A stretch of 64,000 bases of DNA from Mesorhizobium muleiense (GCF_900099905.1 NZ_FNEE01000001.1:173091-237090); one strand, 5' to 3'; positions 53,534-62,143 are shown, counted from the stretch's first letter. A program made the numbers and translations. The notes: generated by a model not told the origin, from the sequence alone.

Positions 53534-53788
53534 TTACAGCTTGCTGCCGCCCTGGTCGCGGGACGCTCCATCGACAATGCCGGAACTGGGCAGAATTCCA
53601 AAATCCTGCGACTTGGCACCTTGTGCCGCTGTCAAAAATCCGTCCGCGTGGAGACCGCGCCGCAGCAACTCCCTCACGGCCGCAGACCGGCTTGGCATGC
53701 GCCTTTCGAAGCGCCAGTTTTCCAAAGCAGCCAATTCCTCCGACGTTAGCATGATCTGCAGTCGTTCGGGTCTTTCCAGCTCGGCCAT
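53534..53788 (-). CDS. Ribbon-helix-helix-like small protein
   Basis: An 84-residue protein beginning R-P-E-R-L-Q-I-M-L-T-S-E-E-L-A-A-L-E-N-W, then M-P-S-R-S-A-A-V-R-E-L-L-R-R-G-L, which reads like a ribbon-helix-helix DNA-binding domain. The C-terminal half is less ordered. No toxin gene is adjacent, so it may be a solitary regulator. ATG 53788 is chosen at the domain edge; a start seven codons earlier is possible. Confidence 0.65.
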   Translation of the reverse strand: MAELERPERLQIMLTSEELAALENWRFERRMPSRSAAVRELLRRGLHADGFLTAAQGAKSQDFGILPSSGIVDGASRDQGGSKL

Positions 53789-54039
53789 TTCTGCCCTCCA
53801 GCCGCTCAAAGTTAGTATTTGTCTAAGAAGTAGGAAAAGCCTCGCCAGCCGTCAAGACCGGCTCATTGGCCATCGGCGTGAAAGGCTCACAGTTACCGTC
53901 AAGCGTCGATCGTGTAGCCTGAGCGGTATGCTAACTTATTGATTTTGTGTGTTATTTGATGGATTACGCTTGCCATTCGAGCTGCTATGGCACATGCTGA
54001 TCTTGAGGGACAAACCGCTCCTGAAAGGAAGGGTTTTCC

Positions 54040-54381
54040 ATGAGAGACGTTTATTCGGCCCATTTGTGTCACGACGTTAACCTGCAAGTTTGGACCGCCG
54101 CCCGGTGCAAGGGGATAGTCAATGTCACTGCGGTGGCCGAGGCTGTGCGGCTGCGAAACCTCGCAGAAAACGTTGCGCTTGAAGACGTCGAATGCTTGGT
54201 GTTGCAAGCTGCCCAGTTCTACGGGGCGGCCATGGAATTCGACAACCTGACCGTGTTTGAACCAGGTAACGTCGATCGGCACTCGCTTGGCTGCGATGCC
54301 CTGCCTGGAAGAGGCGACGTCGATGTTCTGGAGGACAGGGCTGTTTCGCCTTATTTTCGCCCGCCGGACCAAACGCAATAG
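54040..54381 (+). CDS. Conserved hypothetical protein
   Basis: A 113-residue soluble protein with GAAAGGAAG just before the ATG and a helical, protein-like middle (A-V-A-E-A-V-R-L-R-N-L-A-E-N-V-A-L-E-D-V-E-C-L-V-L-Q-A-A in two parts). I do not recognise a family. It lies between an RHH gene and the histidine kinase, in a run of stress-type genes, and converges on the kinase. Confidence 0.65.
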   Translation: MRDVYSAHLCHDVNLQVWTAARCKGIVNVTAVAEAVRLRNLAENVALEDVECLVLQAAQFYGAAMEFDNLTVFEPGNVDRHSLGCDALPGRGDVDVLEDRAVSPYFRPPDQTQ

Positions 54382-54448
54382 GTCTGGCCGAACACAGTCG
54401 GTCGCGGGGAAGGGCTCAGCTTCACGTCACAAGCGCGACGAAATTCCT

Positions 54449-55855
54449 TCAATCGGCCGCGATTTCGGCCAGTGATGTCTGGACGAAATGCAGCGGCGCC
54501 TCGAGCGTCCAGGTGATGCCTCGGGCGTGGAACTCCAGTCGCCCGCTGCCGCTGAGAGCCTGCGGCGCCACTCGCTCGAGCACGACCAGTCCGAAACCGC
54601 GCCCCCTGACAGCGTCCAGGATTGGCCCGTCCAACTCACGCCAGACCAGTCGAAAGGTCTCAGCGCCGTCGCCCGCAGGGACCACGTGCCAATCGATCTC
54701 GACGCGTCCGCCGTTGCACGACAGCGCTCCATGTTTTGCCGAATTGGTGGCGAGTTCGTGAAAGGCTATGCCGAGATACTGGACGGCGTTCGGCTGCAGT
54801 ACCACCAGTGGCCCGGCCATCGACACGCGGGACTGCGCTGCGAAGGCCTTGAGCTGTGCCTGGATGAGCTCGCCGACCGTCGCGCCGCGCCATTCGGCAT
54901 TGACCAGGAGATCATGGGATTCCGAAAGCGCCATGATGCGCTCTCGAACTTGCCCGAGGAAAGCCTCAGGTGTGCTCGTCAGCTTGCTTGTCTCGCGGAT
55001 CATCGAGATGATGACCGAATACTGGTTCTTCACCCGATGGTTGACCTCGCGCATGAGCAGTCGGATGCGCCGTTCGTTCTCCTTGTGGGAACTGATGTCG
55101 CGCGCGATCTTGGAGGCGCCGACGACCCGCCCGATCCCGTCGCGGATCGGTGAGACGGTGAGCGAGACCGAAACGAGCGTGCCTTCCTTGCGCAGGCGCA
55201 TCGTCTCATAGGAGGGGACGCGTTCGCCGGCGCGGATGCGGCTGATGATCGAGACTTCCTCGTCGAGACGGTCAGGCGGAATGAGCATCGTCACTGGCCG
55301 GCCGATCGCCTCGGCAGGCGTGTAGCCGAACAGGCGTTCTGCAGCATCGTTCCAGCTGGTAATGATGCCATTCATGTCCTTCGAGACGATGGCGTCCATC
55401 GACGACTCGACAATGGCGGCAAGACGCATGCGGGCTTCATCGCCCAGCGTCTGCGTGCGCAGGTCGAGCAGCGTGTTGATGGCACCGACTACATTGCCCG
55501 CTTCGTCGCGAAGCAGGCGTGGGTGAGCCCCGAATGGGACCAGTTCGCCATCCGGCCGCTCCGCAATCGCCTGGTCCCAGGAGACATCCCGCCCTTCGCG
55601 CAGCGCCACCGCCATCGGACACTCGCCATGCGCCATATCCCGACCGTCCAGATGACGAAGCTTCCACGAGCCGCACCATAGGTCCCGACCGATAACAGGA
55701 CGATGGCCCCAGAGCTCAGCTGCGGCTTCGTTGAAGAAGGTGATGTGTCCCTGCCCGTCGACGGTGTAGATGGCGACCGGCAGTGCCTGCATCAGATCGG
55801 CAGTGGGAATGCCCGGAACTCCGAGGCCGACATCGGCTTGTTCAACGAAGTTCAC
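54449..55855 (-). CDS. PAS-domain HWE-family sensor histidine kinase
   Basis: A 468-residue cytoplasmic kinase. PAS domains cover about 20-125 and 140-258 (the second is V-E-S-S-M-D-A-I-V-S-K-D ... F-G-Y-T-P-A-E-A-I-G-R), then the phospho-acceptor E-V-N-H-R-V-K-N-Q near residue 275. The N-box F-H-E-L-A-T-N-S-A-K-H-G-A-L and the HWE-defining W-R-E follow. There are no membrane segments. Kinases of this class often feed the PhyR-NepR-EcfG general stress switch. A candidate EcfG promoter just upstream suggests feedback. No response regulator is adjacent. Confidence 0.88.
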   Translation of the reverse strand: MNFVEQADVGLGVPGIPTADLMQALPVAIYTVDGQGHITFFNEAAAELWGHRPVIGRDLWCGSWKLRHLDGRDMAHGECPMAVALREGRDVSWDQAIAERPDGELVPFGAHPRLLRDEAGNVVGAINTLLDLRTQTLGDEARMRLAAIVESSMDAIVSKDMNGIITSWNDAAERLFGYTPAEAIGRPVTMLIPPDRLDEEVSIISRIRAGERVPSYETMRLRKEGTLVSVSLTVSPIRDGIGRVVGASKIARDISSHKENERRIRLLMREVNHRVKNQYSVIISMIRETSKLTSTPEAFLGQVRERIMALSESHDLLVNAEWRGATVGELIQAQLKAFAAQSRVSMAGPLVVLQPNAVQYLGIAFHELATNSAKHGALSCNGGRVEIDWHVVPAGDGAETFRLVWRELDGPILDAVRGRGFGLVVLERVAPQALSGSGRLEFHARGITWTLEAPLHFVQTSLAEIAAD

Positions 55856-55891
55856 TTATGGCGCCATTCTCGTGGATTTCTGAGCGGCTAT

Positions 55892-55916
55892 AATGCCCTT
55901 GAGCGGTTTCGGTTCC
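55892..55916 (-). promoter_or_regulatory. Candidate EcfG-type promoter for the HWE kinase
   Basis: GGAAC (55916-55912), 16 bases, CATT (55895-55892) on the minus strand, ending 36 bases before the kinase start. The -10 has one mismatch to CGTT, so it is weaker than the others. Confidence 0.45.
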
Positions 55917-56024
55917 GTCCGGACAATCACGTGCGGTCCCTTTTGCCCGCAGTCGCGGCGACATTCCTGGGCAAGGCATCAGGCCGACACAGGATCATCG
56001 CAAAATTGTCCGCCTAATCGTGTA

Positions 56025-56189
56025 CTAAATGCGCCCGAGAAGGACCAGGATAATAACGATCAGCAGCACGAGACCGAGGCCACCGCCACCATAATAGCCG
56101 GTGCCGTAAAACGGTCCACCACCCAAACCGCTGAACCCGCCAAGCAAGATAAGGATCAAAATGATGATGAGTATGGTTCCGAGGCTCAT
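56025..56189 (-). CDS. DUF3309 small membrane protein
   Basis: A 54-residue protein with an extremely hydrophobic first helix (L-G-T-I-L-I-I-I-L-I-L-I-L-L), a Gly-rich centre (G-G-F-S-G-L-G-G-G-P-F-Y-G-T-G-Y) and a second helix. This matches DUF3309 proteins, common in Rhizobiales. ATG 56189 has GGAGAA 5 bases upstream. An EcfG-type promoter lies 71 bases before the start. Confidence 0.82.
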   Translation of the reverse strand: MSLGTILIIILILILLGGFSGLGGGPFYGTGYYGGGGLGLVLLIVIILVLLGRI

Positions 56190-56259
56190 GGTGGTTCTCC
56201 CATTCGTGCGCTGCCGCGCCGTACAAGGGCACGTCCATGCGCCTGTTGATGACGGTATG

Positions 56260-56285
56260 AACTCCCAGAGGGGGCTTCCTGTTCC
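56260..56285 (-). promoter_or_regulatory. EcfG/RpoE2-type promoter for the DUF3309 gene
   Basis: GGAAC (56285-56281), 17 bases, AGTT (56263-56260) on the minus strand: consensus -35 and three of four -10 bases at canonical spacing. Confidence 0.6.
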
Positions 56286-56476
56286 ACCGGAAGTAGCAAC
56301 GCTGTCGCTCGTCTCGCGGGAAAAGCCGGTAGGCTGACGAGACAACCCGCCGGCCGGGAGCCCGCGGGGGGACAAACTTTCTCAGCCTCGGACCGCCTGG
56401 AGGAACGGCGATCACAGCAAAAATGCCTGACGCAGTCGGAAGTTGCGGCGGTAGGCCAAAGTAGGCCACAGCCACT

Positions 56477-56698
56477 CTACCGCCCTTTGTTTGCCGGCCG
56501 GGTGCCGCCGCCCTTCTTTTCGGGGTCATGAGTATGGTGGCTGTCGCGTTCGCCTCCGCCACCTGAGATCTTGCTGCGGCTGCGCAGATCGGAATCGGCT
56601 GGCGGCTTTTCTATCACCAGCGGCTCCTTGGCGTTTTCGTGCGATGCGCCAGGACCGCCATGGCGAATACTGGCGCGGGTCTTCTTCGACGTGGACAT
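56477..56698 (-). CDS. Small, highly charged disordered protein
   Basis: A 73-residue hydrophilic protein starting M-S-T-S-K-K-T-R and rich in Gly, Ser, Lys, Arg and Asp, with no hydrophobic core. It looks intrinsically disordered, like stress-associated hydrophilins. TTAGGTGAT precedes the ATG. It follows the similar 60-residue gene by 8 bp and is probably in the same transcript. Confidence 0.6.
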   Translation of the reverse strand: MSTSKKTRASIRHGGPGASHENAKEPLVIEKPPADSDLRSRSKISGGGGERDSHHTHDPEKKGGGTRPANKGR

Positions 56699-56706
56699 GA
56701 AATCAC

Positions 56707-56889
56707 CTAACGGTCCTGCTGATGGCCTTGATGGGTCGTATTGACCTTCGTGTTGCCCTGCTGGCCCTGTTTGTCGGGATTTGGGGCGGAATGGCTGTGC
56801 TGCGTCTGGTCGACAGGAACCGACTTCTTGTCGCCCGGACCCTTTGGGCTTTGGTTCTCTGTCGGAACGGGTGGTGGTTTTGTGCTCAT
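56707..56889 (-). CDS. Small Pro/Gln/Lys-rich disordered protein
   Basis: A 60-residue protein beginning M-S-T-K-P-P-P-V-P and made almost wholly of Pro, Gln, Asn, Lys, Asp, His and Thr, with no hydrophobic residues in blocks. AAAGGAGA lies 6 bases before the ATG, which makes it convincing as a gene despite its composition. An EcfG-type promoter ends 24 bases upstream. A desiccation or osmotic-stress role is an inference from composition and promoter. Confidence 0.65.
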   Translation of the reverse strand: MSTKPPPVPTENQSPKGPGDKKSVPVDQTQHSHSAPNPDKQGQQGNTKVNTTHQGHQQDR

Positions 56890-56912
56890 GACCGTCTCCT
56901 TTCACTAGCCAA

Positions 56913-56938
56913 AACAAGCAGGCCCCCGGGAAGGTTCC
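56913..56938 (-). promoter_or_regulatory. EcfG/RpoE2-type promoter for the small disordered-protein genes
   Basis: GGAAC (56938-56934), 17 bases, TGTT (56916-56913) on the minus strand, just upstream of the ribosome site of the 60-residue gene. Confidence 0.6.
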
Positions 56939-57059
56939 TGATACGAACCGGGCGAGGGGCAAACTCCTGACATTGCCAATTCCGGCCTTGTCGGCGCGTC
57001 GCAGCGCAATAATCTTCTGTTAGGGCGTGGGCACTTCCACCTGTTGAAAGGAGCCGACC

Positions 57060-57491
57060 ATGAAACACCAAACACTCGACCAACTGCAGACAGTTGCGAA
57101 AGTTGAGCCCTCGGCGACATACCCGGTCATGACTCGGGCGCAGCGGATCGAGCGTTGGGCAGAGCTTCTCGAACAAAATCCACGGCGTTGCCTCGGAGCC
57201 CTTTCAGGCACCGAATATCTCAGTCCTGAAGCTCGTGACGTAGCGCGTGGCGCGGGGTCGCCGATCACCGTTGCCTATGAGGATCCGGTGCTGCGCGCCA
57301 TGGGTCTGAAAGATGATACCTACGGTGAGGCAAAGCGCTTCTTCGAGCTAAGTGACTGGCAGTTGCACAACATCGTCTGTCACTGTCACGTTGGTGCTAC
57401 GATGCAAGCGCGATGGGCTGCCGCCAGAGTCCGCCGGACGATTACCGGGAACAGACTTCTGGCCTGGCTGAGGGCAAGGTTTGTGCATTGA
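57060..57491 (+). CDS. Conserved hypothetical protein
   Basis: A 143-residue soluble protein with AAAGGAG at good spacing before the ATG. Segments such as R-I-E-R-W-A-E-L-L-E-Q-N-P and F-F-E-L-S-D-W-Q-L-H-N-I-V-C-H-C-H are clearly protein-like. The C-H-C-H cluster could bind a metal. I do not know the family. It lies among stress-regulon genes but I found no EcfG box directly upstream. Confidence 0.7.
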   Translation: MKHQTLDQLQTVAKVEPSATYPVMTRAQRIERWAELLEQNPRRCLGALSGTEYLSPEARDVARGAGSPITVAYEDPVLRAMGLKDDTYGEAKRFFELSDWQLHNIVCHCHVGATMQARWAAARVRRTITGNRLLAWLRARFVH

Positions 57492-57757
57492 GGCCAGCCA
57501 AGAACGGTGACGACAAGTCTTGATCGTTCTCGTTAGCGGCTGGCCGGCAAAAGGCTGGTGGCATCGCCGGTGCCGCAGTGTTGATCGAGCCGACGCCTTG
57601 CATTCAGGGCGGCCGGACGAAGGCTCATGGCCAGGTCCCTTGTCGGAGGCAGGAAGCTCTCGATTCATGTGAACACGGCCCGCGCCCCTGATCCATGCCA
57701 CCACCGATGCATCGTTGGCGGAATCTCGTCCCTGTGACATGCCCGCAATCGCGTCTG

Positions 57758-57782
57758 GGAACTTTTCTGGAGGCACATGGTT
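57758..57782 (+). promoter_or_regulatory. EcfG/RpoE2-type promoter for the 68-residue gene and degP
   Basis: GGAAC (57758-57762), 16 bases, GGTT (57779-57782), 47 bases before the start at 57830. The downstream DegP-like gene follows after 63 bp and may share the transcript. Confidence 0.6.
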
Positions 57783-57829
57783 GGAATGTGCGGCTGAAAG
57801 AATCCGGGCCTGTGCCAAGGAGGTTCGCC

Positions 57830-58036
57830 ATGAAGCTTCGCGAGTTGATGGACCAAGTGAAGGATCTGCCCCCGGATACCCTCGTCTGTGCCGCCGAGAT
57901 TGACGAGGCCTTTGCGGCCAACATTGCCGGCATAGAAACAGTAGAAGGTGCCCGGATCGAAAGCCGGAAACCGGACGGCACCGAAGCTGTCGAACTCGCC
58001 AACGGGAACGACAGGGTTGTCGTAATCCGCTGGTGA
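57830..58036 (+). CDS. Small conserved hypothetical protein
   Basis: A 68-residue acidic protein (M-K-L-R-E-L-M-D-Q-V-K-D-L-P-P-D-T-L at the start, V-V-V-I-R-W at the end) with a strong CCAAGGAGG ribosome site. A longer in-frame start exists but reads through the promoter. Family not recognised; probably a small cytoplasmic stress protein. Confidence 0.7.
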   Translation: MKLRELMDQVKDLPPDTLVCAAEIDEAFAANIAGIETVEGARIESRKPDGTEAVELANGNDRVVVIRW

Positions 58037-58099
58037 ACCGCTGGCTCATGCTGGAGCGGTCGCATGCTTGATCACTGAACGCTGGAGGAGTCGCAGGCC

Positions 58100-59506
58100 A
58101 TGTTACCGGTATTGAACAAAAGACTTTGCGCCGGCCTGATTGCCGGAACTCTGATGCTCTCGGCCGGCGGCTTTGCTCCGCTCGCAGCTCAGGAAATCCC
58201 GAACGACTTCACGGCGATCGTGCGCGAGAAAATTCCGGCCGTGGTCGCAATAACGACCAAACAGATCATCCAGGACCAGGCGACGCTGGGCGACTTTCTT
58301 AGCCCTTTCGGCAGTCCCGGCCTCGGACCGGCGCAACCGCAGGTGCGAGAGGCCCTTGGTTCCGGCTTTGTGATCAGCTCCGAGGGGTACATCGTCACCA
58401 ACAGCCATGTCGTTGCCGAGGCAAGCGAAATTCATGTCGTGTTCTCCGACAAGCAGACGTTGCCTGCGCAACTCGTCGGTCGCGATCCGGCAACCGACCT
58501 CGCGGTGCTGAAGATCGAGCCACGGCCCAATATGACAGCGACCGCCTGGGGTGACTCCGATGCAGTACAACCCGGCGCATGGACGATCGCTATCGGCAGT
58601 CCGTTCGGGCTCGGCGGGACCGTTACCGTCGGCGTGCTTTCGGCCCGTTCGCGCGACATCAATGCCGGTCCTTACGACGACTTTCTCCAGACCGACGCCT
58701 CGATCAATCGCGGCAATTCAGGCGGCCCCCTGTTCAATGCGCGCGGCGAAGTGATCGGCGTCAATACGGCCATCGTATCTCCCACAGGTGGCAGCATCGG
58801 GATTGGCTTTGCGGTGCCATCCCGAACCGCCCGCAACGTTGTCGACCAGTTGATCCGCACTGGCCGGATCGAGCGCGGTTTCATCGGGGTGCGTCTCCAG
58901 GAGGTCACGCCGTCGATTGCCGAGGCGCTTGGAATACCCGGCAGCAAGGGAGCGCTGGTCGCCTCGGTCGAACCCGGCAGTCCGGCAGAGCAGGCAGGCA
59001 TACAGGCGGGAGACGTGATCACACGCTTTAACGGCAAGGACATCCAGAGCGTCCATGATCTGACGCTCGCGGCTGCGAGCCAAAAGCCGGGAACAAAAAC
59101 GACGCTGACACGGAACCGCGGAGGCAGCCAACAGGAAATAGCTCTGACCATTGGACAGCGCAACGATGAGGAGCAACAGACCAGCGCCGTTCCAAAGTCG
59201 GAAACGGCCGACGCGCGTCTTGGATTGTCGCTCAGCCCAATTCCGGATGAGGCGCGCCAGCAGCTCGGACTCCGGCCGGATACTACAGGCGTGTTCGTCC
59301 AGGAAGTGGCTCCAAACAGCCTCGCCGCCGAAAACGGCGTTCAGCCTGGCGATGTGATCGTCTCGGCCAACAACCGGGATGTGACACAGCCGTCGGACAT
59401 CCAAGAGGAGTGGGCGAAATCCCGCCAGCTGAACAAGCCGATGTTGTTCCGCATCAGCAGGCAAGGGCAATCTCTTTTCGTTGCCGTGGCCACGGCCAAA
59501 TCTTGA
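58100..59506 (+). CDS. Periplasmic Do-family serine protease (DegP/HtrA-like)
   Basis: A 468-residue protein with a signal peptide (cleavage about residue 30). The trypsin-like triad is His103 (T-N-S-H-V-V), Asp133 (A-T-D-L-A-V) and Ser207 (R-G-N-S-G-G-P-L). Two PDZ domains follow (about 270-355 and 370-460). It degrades or refolds damaged envelope proteins. GGAGGAG lies upstream of ATG 58100. Its place in the stress island suggests induction with the preceding 68-residue gene. Confidence 0.92.
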   Translation: MLPVLNKRLCAGLIAGTLMLSAGGFAPLAAQEIPNDFTAIVREKIPAVVAITTKQIIQDQATLGDFLSPFGSPGLGPAQPQVREALGSGFVISSEGYIVTNSHVVAEASEIHVVFSDKQTLPAQLVGRDPATDLAVLKIEPRPNMTATAWGDSDAVQPGAWTIAIGSPFGLGGTVTVGVLSARSRDINAGPYDDFLQTDASINRGNSGGPLFNARGEVIGVNTAIVSPTGGSIGIGFAVPSRTARNVVDQLIRTGRIERGFIGVRLQEVTPSIAEALGIPGSKGALVASVEPGSPAEQAGIQAGDVITRFNGKDIQSVHDLTLAAASQKPGTKTTLTRNRGGSQQEIALTIGQRNDEEQQTSAVPKSETADARLGLSLSPIPDEARQQLGLRPDTTGVFVQEVAPNSLAAENGVQPGDVIVSANNRDVTQPSDIQEEWAKSRQLNKPMLFRISRQGQSLFVAVATAKS

Positions 59507-59590
59507 CGGGCCAACTCTCGATGGAAACGCGTTAGCGTAAACTTGGCCGAATAGATCACACGCTTTCGCGAGAGGCGGCCTTTAGGGACG

Positions 59591-59615
59591 GGAACAACAG
59601 CCGACCAAGGCCGTT
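59591..59615 (+). promoter_or_regulatory. EcfG/RpoE2-type promoter for the DUF2267 gene
   Basis: GGAAC (59591-59595), 16 bases, CGTT (59612-59615): exact consensus, 40 bases before the start codon. Confidence 0.7.
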
Positions 59616-59655
59616 TCGTCCAAGAGTCATTCAACCTGTTGAAAGGAGGCTTCCG

Positions 59656-60093
59656 ATGAGCGCCACCGGACTCGACGTATTCGACAAGACGCTGCAGACA
59701 ACAAACATCTGGCTCGACGAGATCATGACCGAGATCGGACCGGATCGGCAGGTCGCATGGCATGTGCTTGGAGCGGTGCTCCACGCCTTGCGAGACCGCA
59801 TGCAGCCGGATCTTGCCGCCCACCTCGGCTCGCAGCTGCCGATCCTCGTGCGCGGCGCCTATTACGACCAATATCAGCCCTCCACGACTCCCGAGAAGTT
59901 GCGGTCGCTCGACGAGTTCCTGGCCAAAATCAAGGCGGAGTTGGAATTCACCCGACCGGTCGATTCCAAGGATGCATTCAGGGTCGTATCCAAGGTGCTC
60001 GCTCACCACGTGGGAGAGGGGCAGATGATCAAGGTTTGGGAATCCTTGCCGGCAGAAATCAGGCGCGTCGCGGCAGCTCAGCAAGCGGCGTGA
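59656..60093 (+). CDS. DUF2267 domain protein
   Basis: A 145-residue soluble protein with the family's features: T-N-I-W-L-D-E-I near the start, A-W-H-V-L-G-A-V-L-H-A-L-R-D-R, L-P-I-L-V-R-G-A-Y-Y-D-Q-Y and the C-terminal V-S-K-V-L-A-H-H-V-G-E-G-Q. Function is unsettled; members often travel with stress genes. AAAGGAGG precedes the ATG and an exact EcfG promoter lies upstream. Confidence 0.87.
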   Translation: MSATGLDVFDKTLQTTNIWLDEIMTEIGPDRQVAWHVLGAVLHALRDRMQPDLAAHLGSQLPILVRGAYYDQYQPSTTPEKLRSLDEFLAKIKAELEFTRPVDSKDAFRVVSKVLAHHVGEGQMIKVWESLPAEIRRVAAAQQAA

Positions 60094-60137
60094 AATAGCG
60101 CCAGATACAGTTGGTCTCGTTTCTTGGGGAGATGGAA

Positions 60138-60602
60138 ATGCCACTCACCCTTATCAGTCCTGCGTTCCCGGCGGGCGGGAAAATCCCTGAAAGGCATACC
60201 CGCGACGGCCAGAACGTCTCACCACCGCTAAAATGGTCCGGTATTCCCCACGGTACCAAGAGCCTTGTTCTCGTCGTGCAGGATCCCGACGCGCCGAGCG
60301 GGGTTTTCGGGCATTGGGCGGTGTTCAATATCCCGCCCGATGCCGGCGAGCTTGCCGAGGCGCAAGACGGCAAGCCAGGCCCGTCGGCACTCAGGCAAGG
60401 CACCAACGATTTCGGCAATGCCTATTACGATGGCCCGCAGCCACCGGTGGGACATGGCGTCCATCATTATCATTTCCGGCTGGCCGCGCTCGACGTGCCG
60501 AGCCTCAGTGTGCCGGGACAGGCGGGCGTGCAGCTCGTCTGGAAGGAAGCCCGGAAGCATGCGCTGGAGCAGACCGAGTTGGTCGGAACCTACGCACGGT
60601 AA
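60138..60602 (+). CDS. YbhB/YbcL-family (Raf-kinase-inhibitor/PEBP-like) protein
   Basis: A 154-residue PEBP-fold protein: N-V-S-P-P-L-K-W-S-G-I-P, V-V-Q-D-P-D-A-P-S-G-V-F-G-H-W-A-V-F-N and Y-Y-D-G-P-Q-P-P-V-G-H-G-V-H-H-Y are the conserved anion-pocket motifs. The bacterial role is unclear. ATG 60138 has GGGGAG at ideal spacing; two earlier starts are too close to it. It follows DUF2267 by 44 bp and may share its promoter. Confidence 0.87.
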   Translation: MPLTLISPAFPAGGKIPERHTRDGQNVSPPLKWSGIPHGTKSLVLVVQDPDAPSGVFGHWAVFNIPPDAGELAEAQDGKPGPSALRQGTNDFGNAYYDGPQPPVGHGVHHYHFRLAALDVPSLSVPGQAGVQLVWKEARKHALEQTELVGTYAR

Positions 60603-60620
60603 CACCGGCCCGTGCCGGTG
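60603..60620. terminator. Weak hairpin between convergent genes
   Basis: CACCGGC-CCGT-GCCGGTG, a perfect 7-bp stem right after the YbhB stop and before the end of the oxidoreductase gene. It lacks a T-run on either side, so intrinsic termination is uncertain. Confidence 0.35.
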
Positions 60621-60628
60621 GCCGCCGT

Positions 60629-62104
60629 TTACAGCGCAGCCGGATCAAGCGGCTTTCGAGCCGGGCCGTGGATGACCGAGCCGTCGGCCGCGAAAACCGA
60701 GCCATGGCAGGGACAATCCCAGGTGTTGTCCGCATTGTTCCAGGTCACGGTGCAGCCCTTGTGGGTGCATGTCGCCGAAACCGGGTGGAGCACCCCTTCA
60801 GCGTCTCGCCACGCCGCGATCTTTTCGTCGCCCCTGACGATCACACCGCCCATGCCGGGCACGATGTCGTCGAGGCTTGAGACAATCGATTGGCTGCGGC
60901 CATTCTGGTGAAAGTCCTCGGGATAAGGCCGCGCCGGATCATAGAGCTTTTGCAATGGGCTCGGCCGCGCGCAGATCAGATCCGCGATCATCATGCCTGC
61001 GGCCGTTCCGTTGGTGATGCCCCAGGCGTTGAATCCCGTGGCGATATGAAAACCGGAGGCTTTGTCCGGATCGGGTTCGCCGGCATACGGAACCCTGTCT
61101 GCGGTATCATAGTCCTCATTGCACCAGCGCCACGCAACGTCCCCAACGGGAAGGCTCATTCTTGCCCATTGTTCCAGCTCGACAAACCGTTTCGCCACAT
61201 CGCCATCCTGGCCCGTGTCGAACTTGGGGCCGAGTGCGACAAGCAGCGGGCCTTCGGCGTCGCGGCCGGTGCGGATGGAATGCGTCGGATCGTCGATGCC
61301 GATGAACATGCCGTCGACAGCAAGAGGGTGATCGATCCGAAACGCCATGGCAGTGTGGCAGCGCGGCTGGGTCCGGTTCGCCATGCCGACGGGGCTCTTC
61401 ACTGTCATATTGGTGGCGACGACCACATGCTCGGCGTGAACGGTGCCGCTGTCGGTAACGACGCGCCAGCGGCTTGCCTCGCCAATAGAGATCGCGCGGC
61501 TGTTTTCGAAAATCCGTCCGCCACGGGCCGTCACCGCTTGAGCCAGGCCAACCAGATACATCGCCGGATTGAACTGCGCCTGGTCGGAAAAACGCAGGGC
61601 GGCGGCCGTTTCGAAAGGCAGCGGCGCGCGCTCCAGGACATCGGCGTCCAGCCCAATCTGGCGCGCGGCTTCTGCCTCCGCCACGATCTCCGCGCGCCGG
61701 CTTGCATCGCAGCTGTAGGTATAGGCATCCTTGTTCTCGAGATCGCAGGCGATGGCATAGTCGTGAACCCAATCCCGGATCTGCACGGCGCCGGCGGAAT
61801 TCGCATCGGCATAGGTCTGCGCCAGGTCCCGCCCGAACGTGTCGATGAGATGGCGATAGATCAGCGCGTGCTGCGTCGTGATCTTGGCCGTCGAGCGGCC
61901 GGTCACCTGGCCGCCTGTCCGCAGGCCTTCGATGACGATCACCGACCGACCGGCCTCGCAAAGGCGAAGCGCCGTTGTGAGCCCGACAACCCCGGCGCCC
62001 ACGACAACGGCATCGGCATGGACCGAGCCCTCGAGCGGAGAATAGTTCGTAGCGGTGGCTGCCGCCACCCAACAGCTTCCCGGTTTTCCCGAAAGAATGG
62101 CCAT
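60629..62104 (-). CDS. FAD-dependent oxidoreductase with C-terminal Rieske [2Fe-2S] domain
   Basis: A 491-residue protein. The DAO-type FAD domain starts V-V-V-G-A-G-V-V-G-L-T-T-A (about residue 35), and the Rieske domain occupies the last 90 residues with both iron ligand pairs: C-T-H-K-G-C and C-P-C-H-G-S. This fusion is found in a group of putative amine or glycine-oxidase-like enzymes with unknown substrate. A candidate EcfG-type promoter lies 40 bases upstream. It converges on the YbhB gene. Confidence 0.87.
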   Translation of the reverse strand: MAILSGKPGSCWVAAATATNYSPLEGSVHADAVVVGAGVVGLTTALRLCEAGRSVIVIEGLRTGGQVTGRSTAKITTQHALIYRHLIDTFGRDLAQTYADANSAGAVQIRDWVHDYAIACDLENKDAYTYSCDASRRAEIVAEAEAARQIGLDADVLERAPLPFETAAALRFSDQAQFNPAMYLVGLAQAVTARGGRIFENSRAISIGEASRWRVVTDSGTVHAEHVVVATNMTVKSPVGMANRTQPRCHTAMAFRIDHPLAVDGMFIGIDDPTHSIRTGRDAEGPLLVALGPKFDTGQDGDVAKRFVELEQWARMSLPVGDVAWRWCNEDYDTADRVPYAGEPDPDKASGFHIATGFNAWGITNGTAAGMMIADLICARPSPLQKLYDPARPYPEDFHQNGRSQSIVSSLDDIVPGMGGVIVRGDEKIAAWRDAEGVLHPVSATCTHKGCTVTWNNADNTWDCPCHGSVFAADGSVIHGPARKPLDPAAL

Positions 62105-62143
62105 TTCACCGGCGTCCCATGCGTTCGATGCATCTCCATCGAC

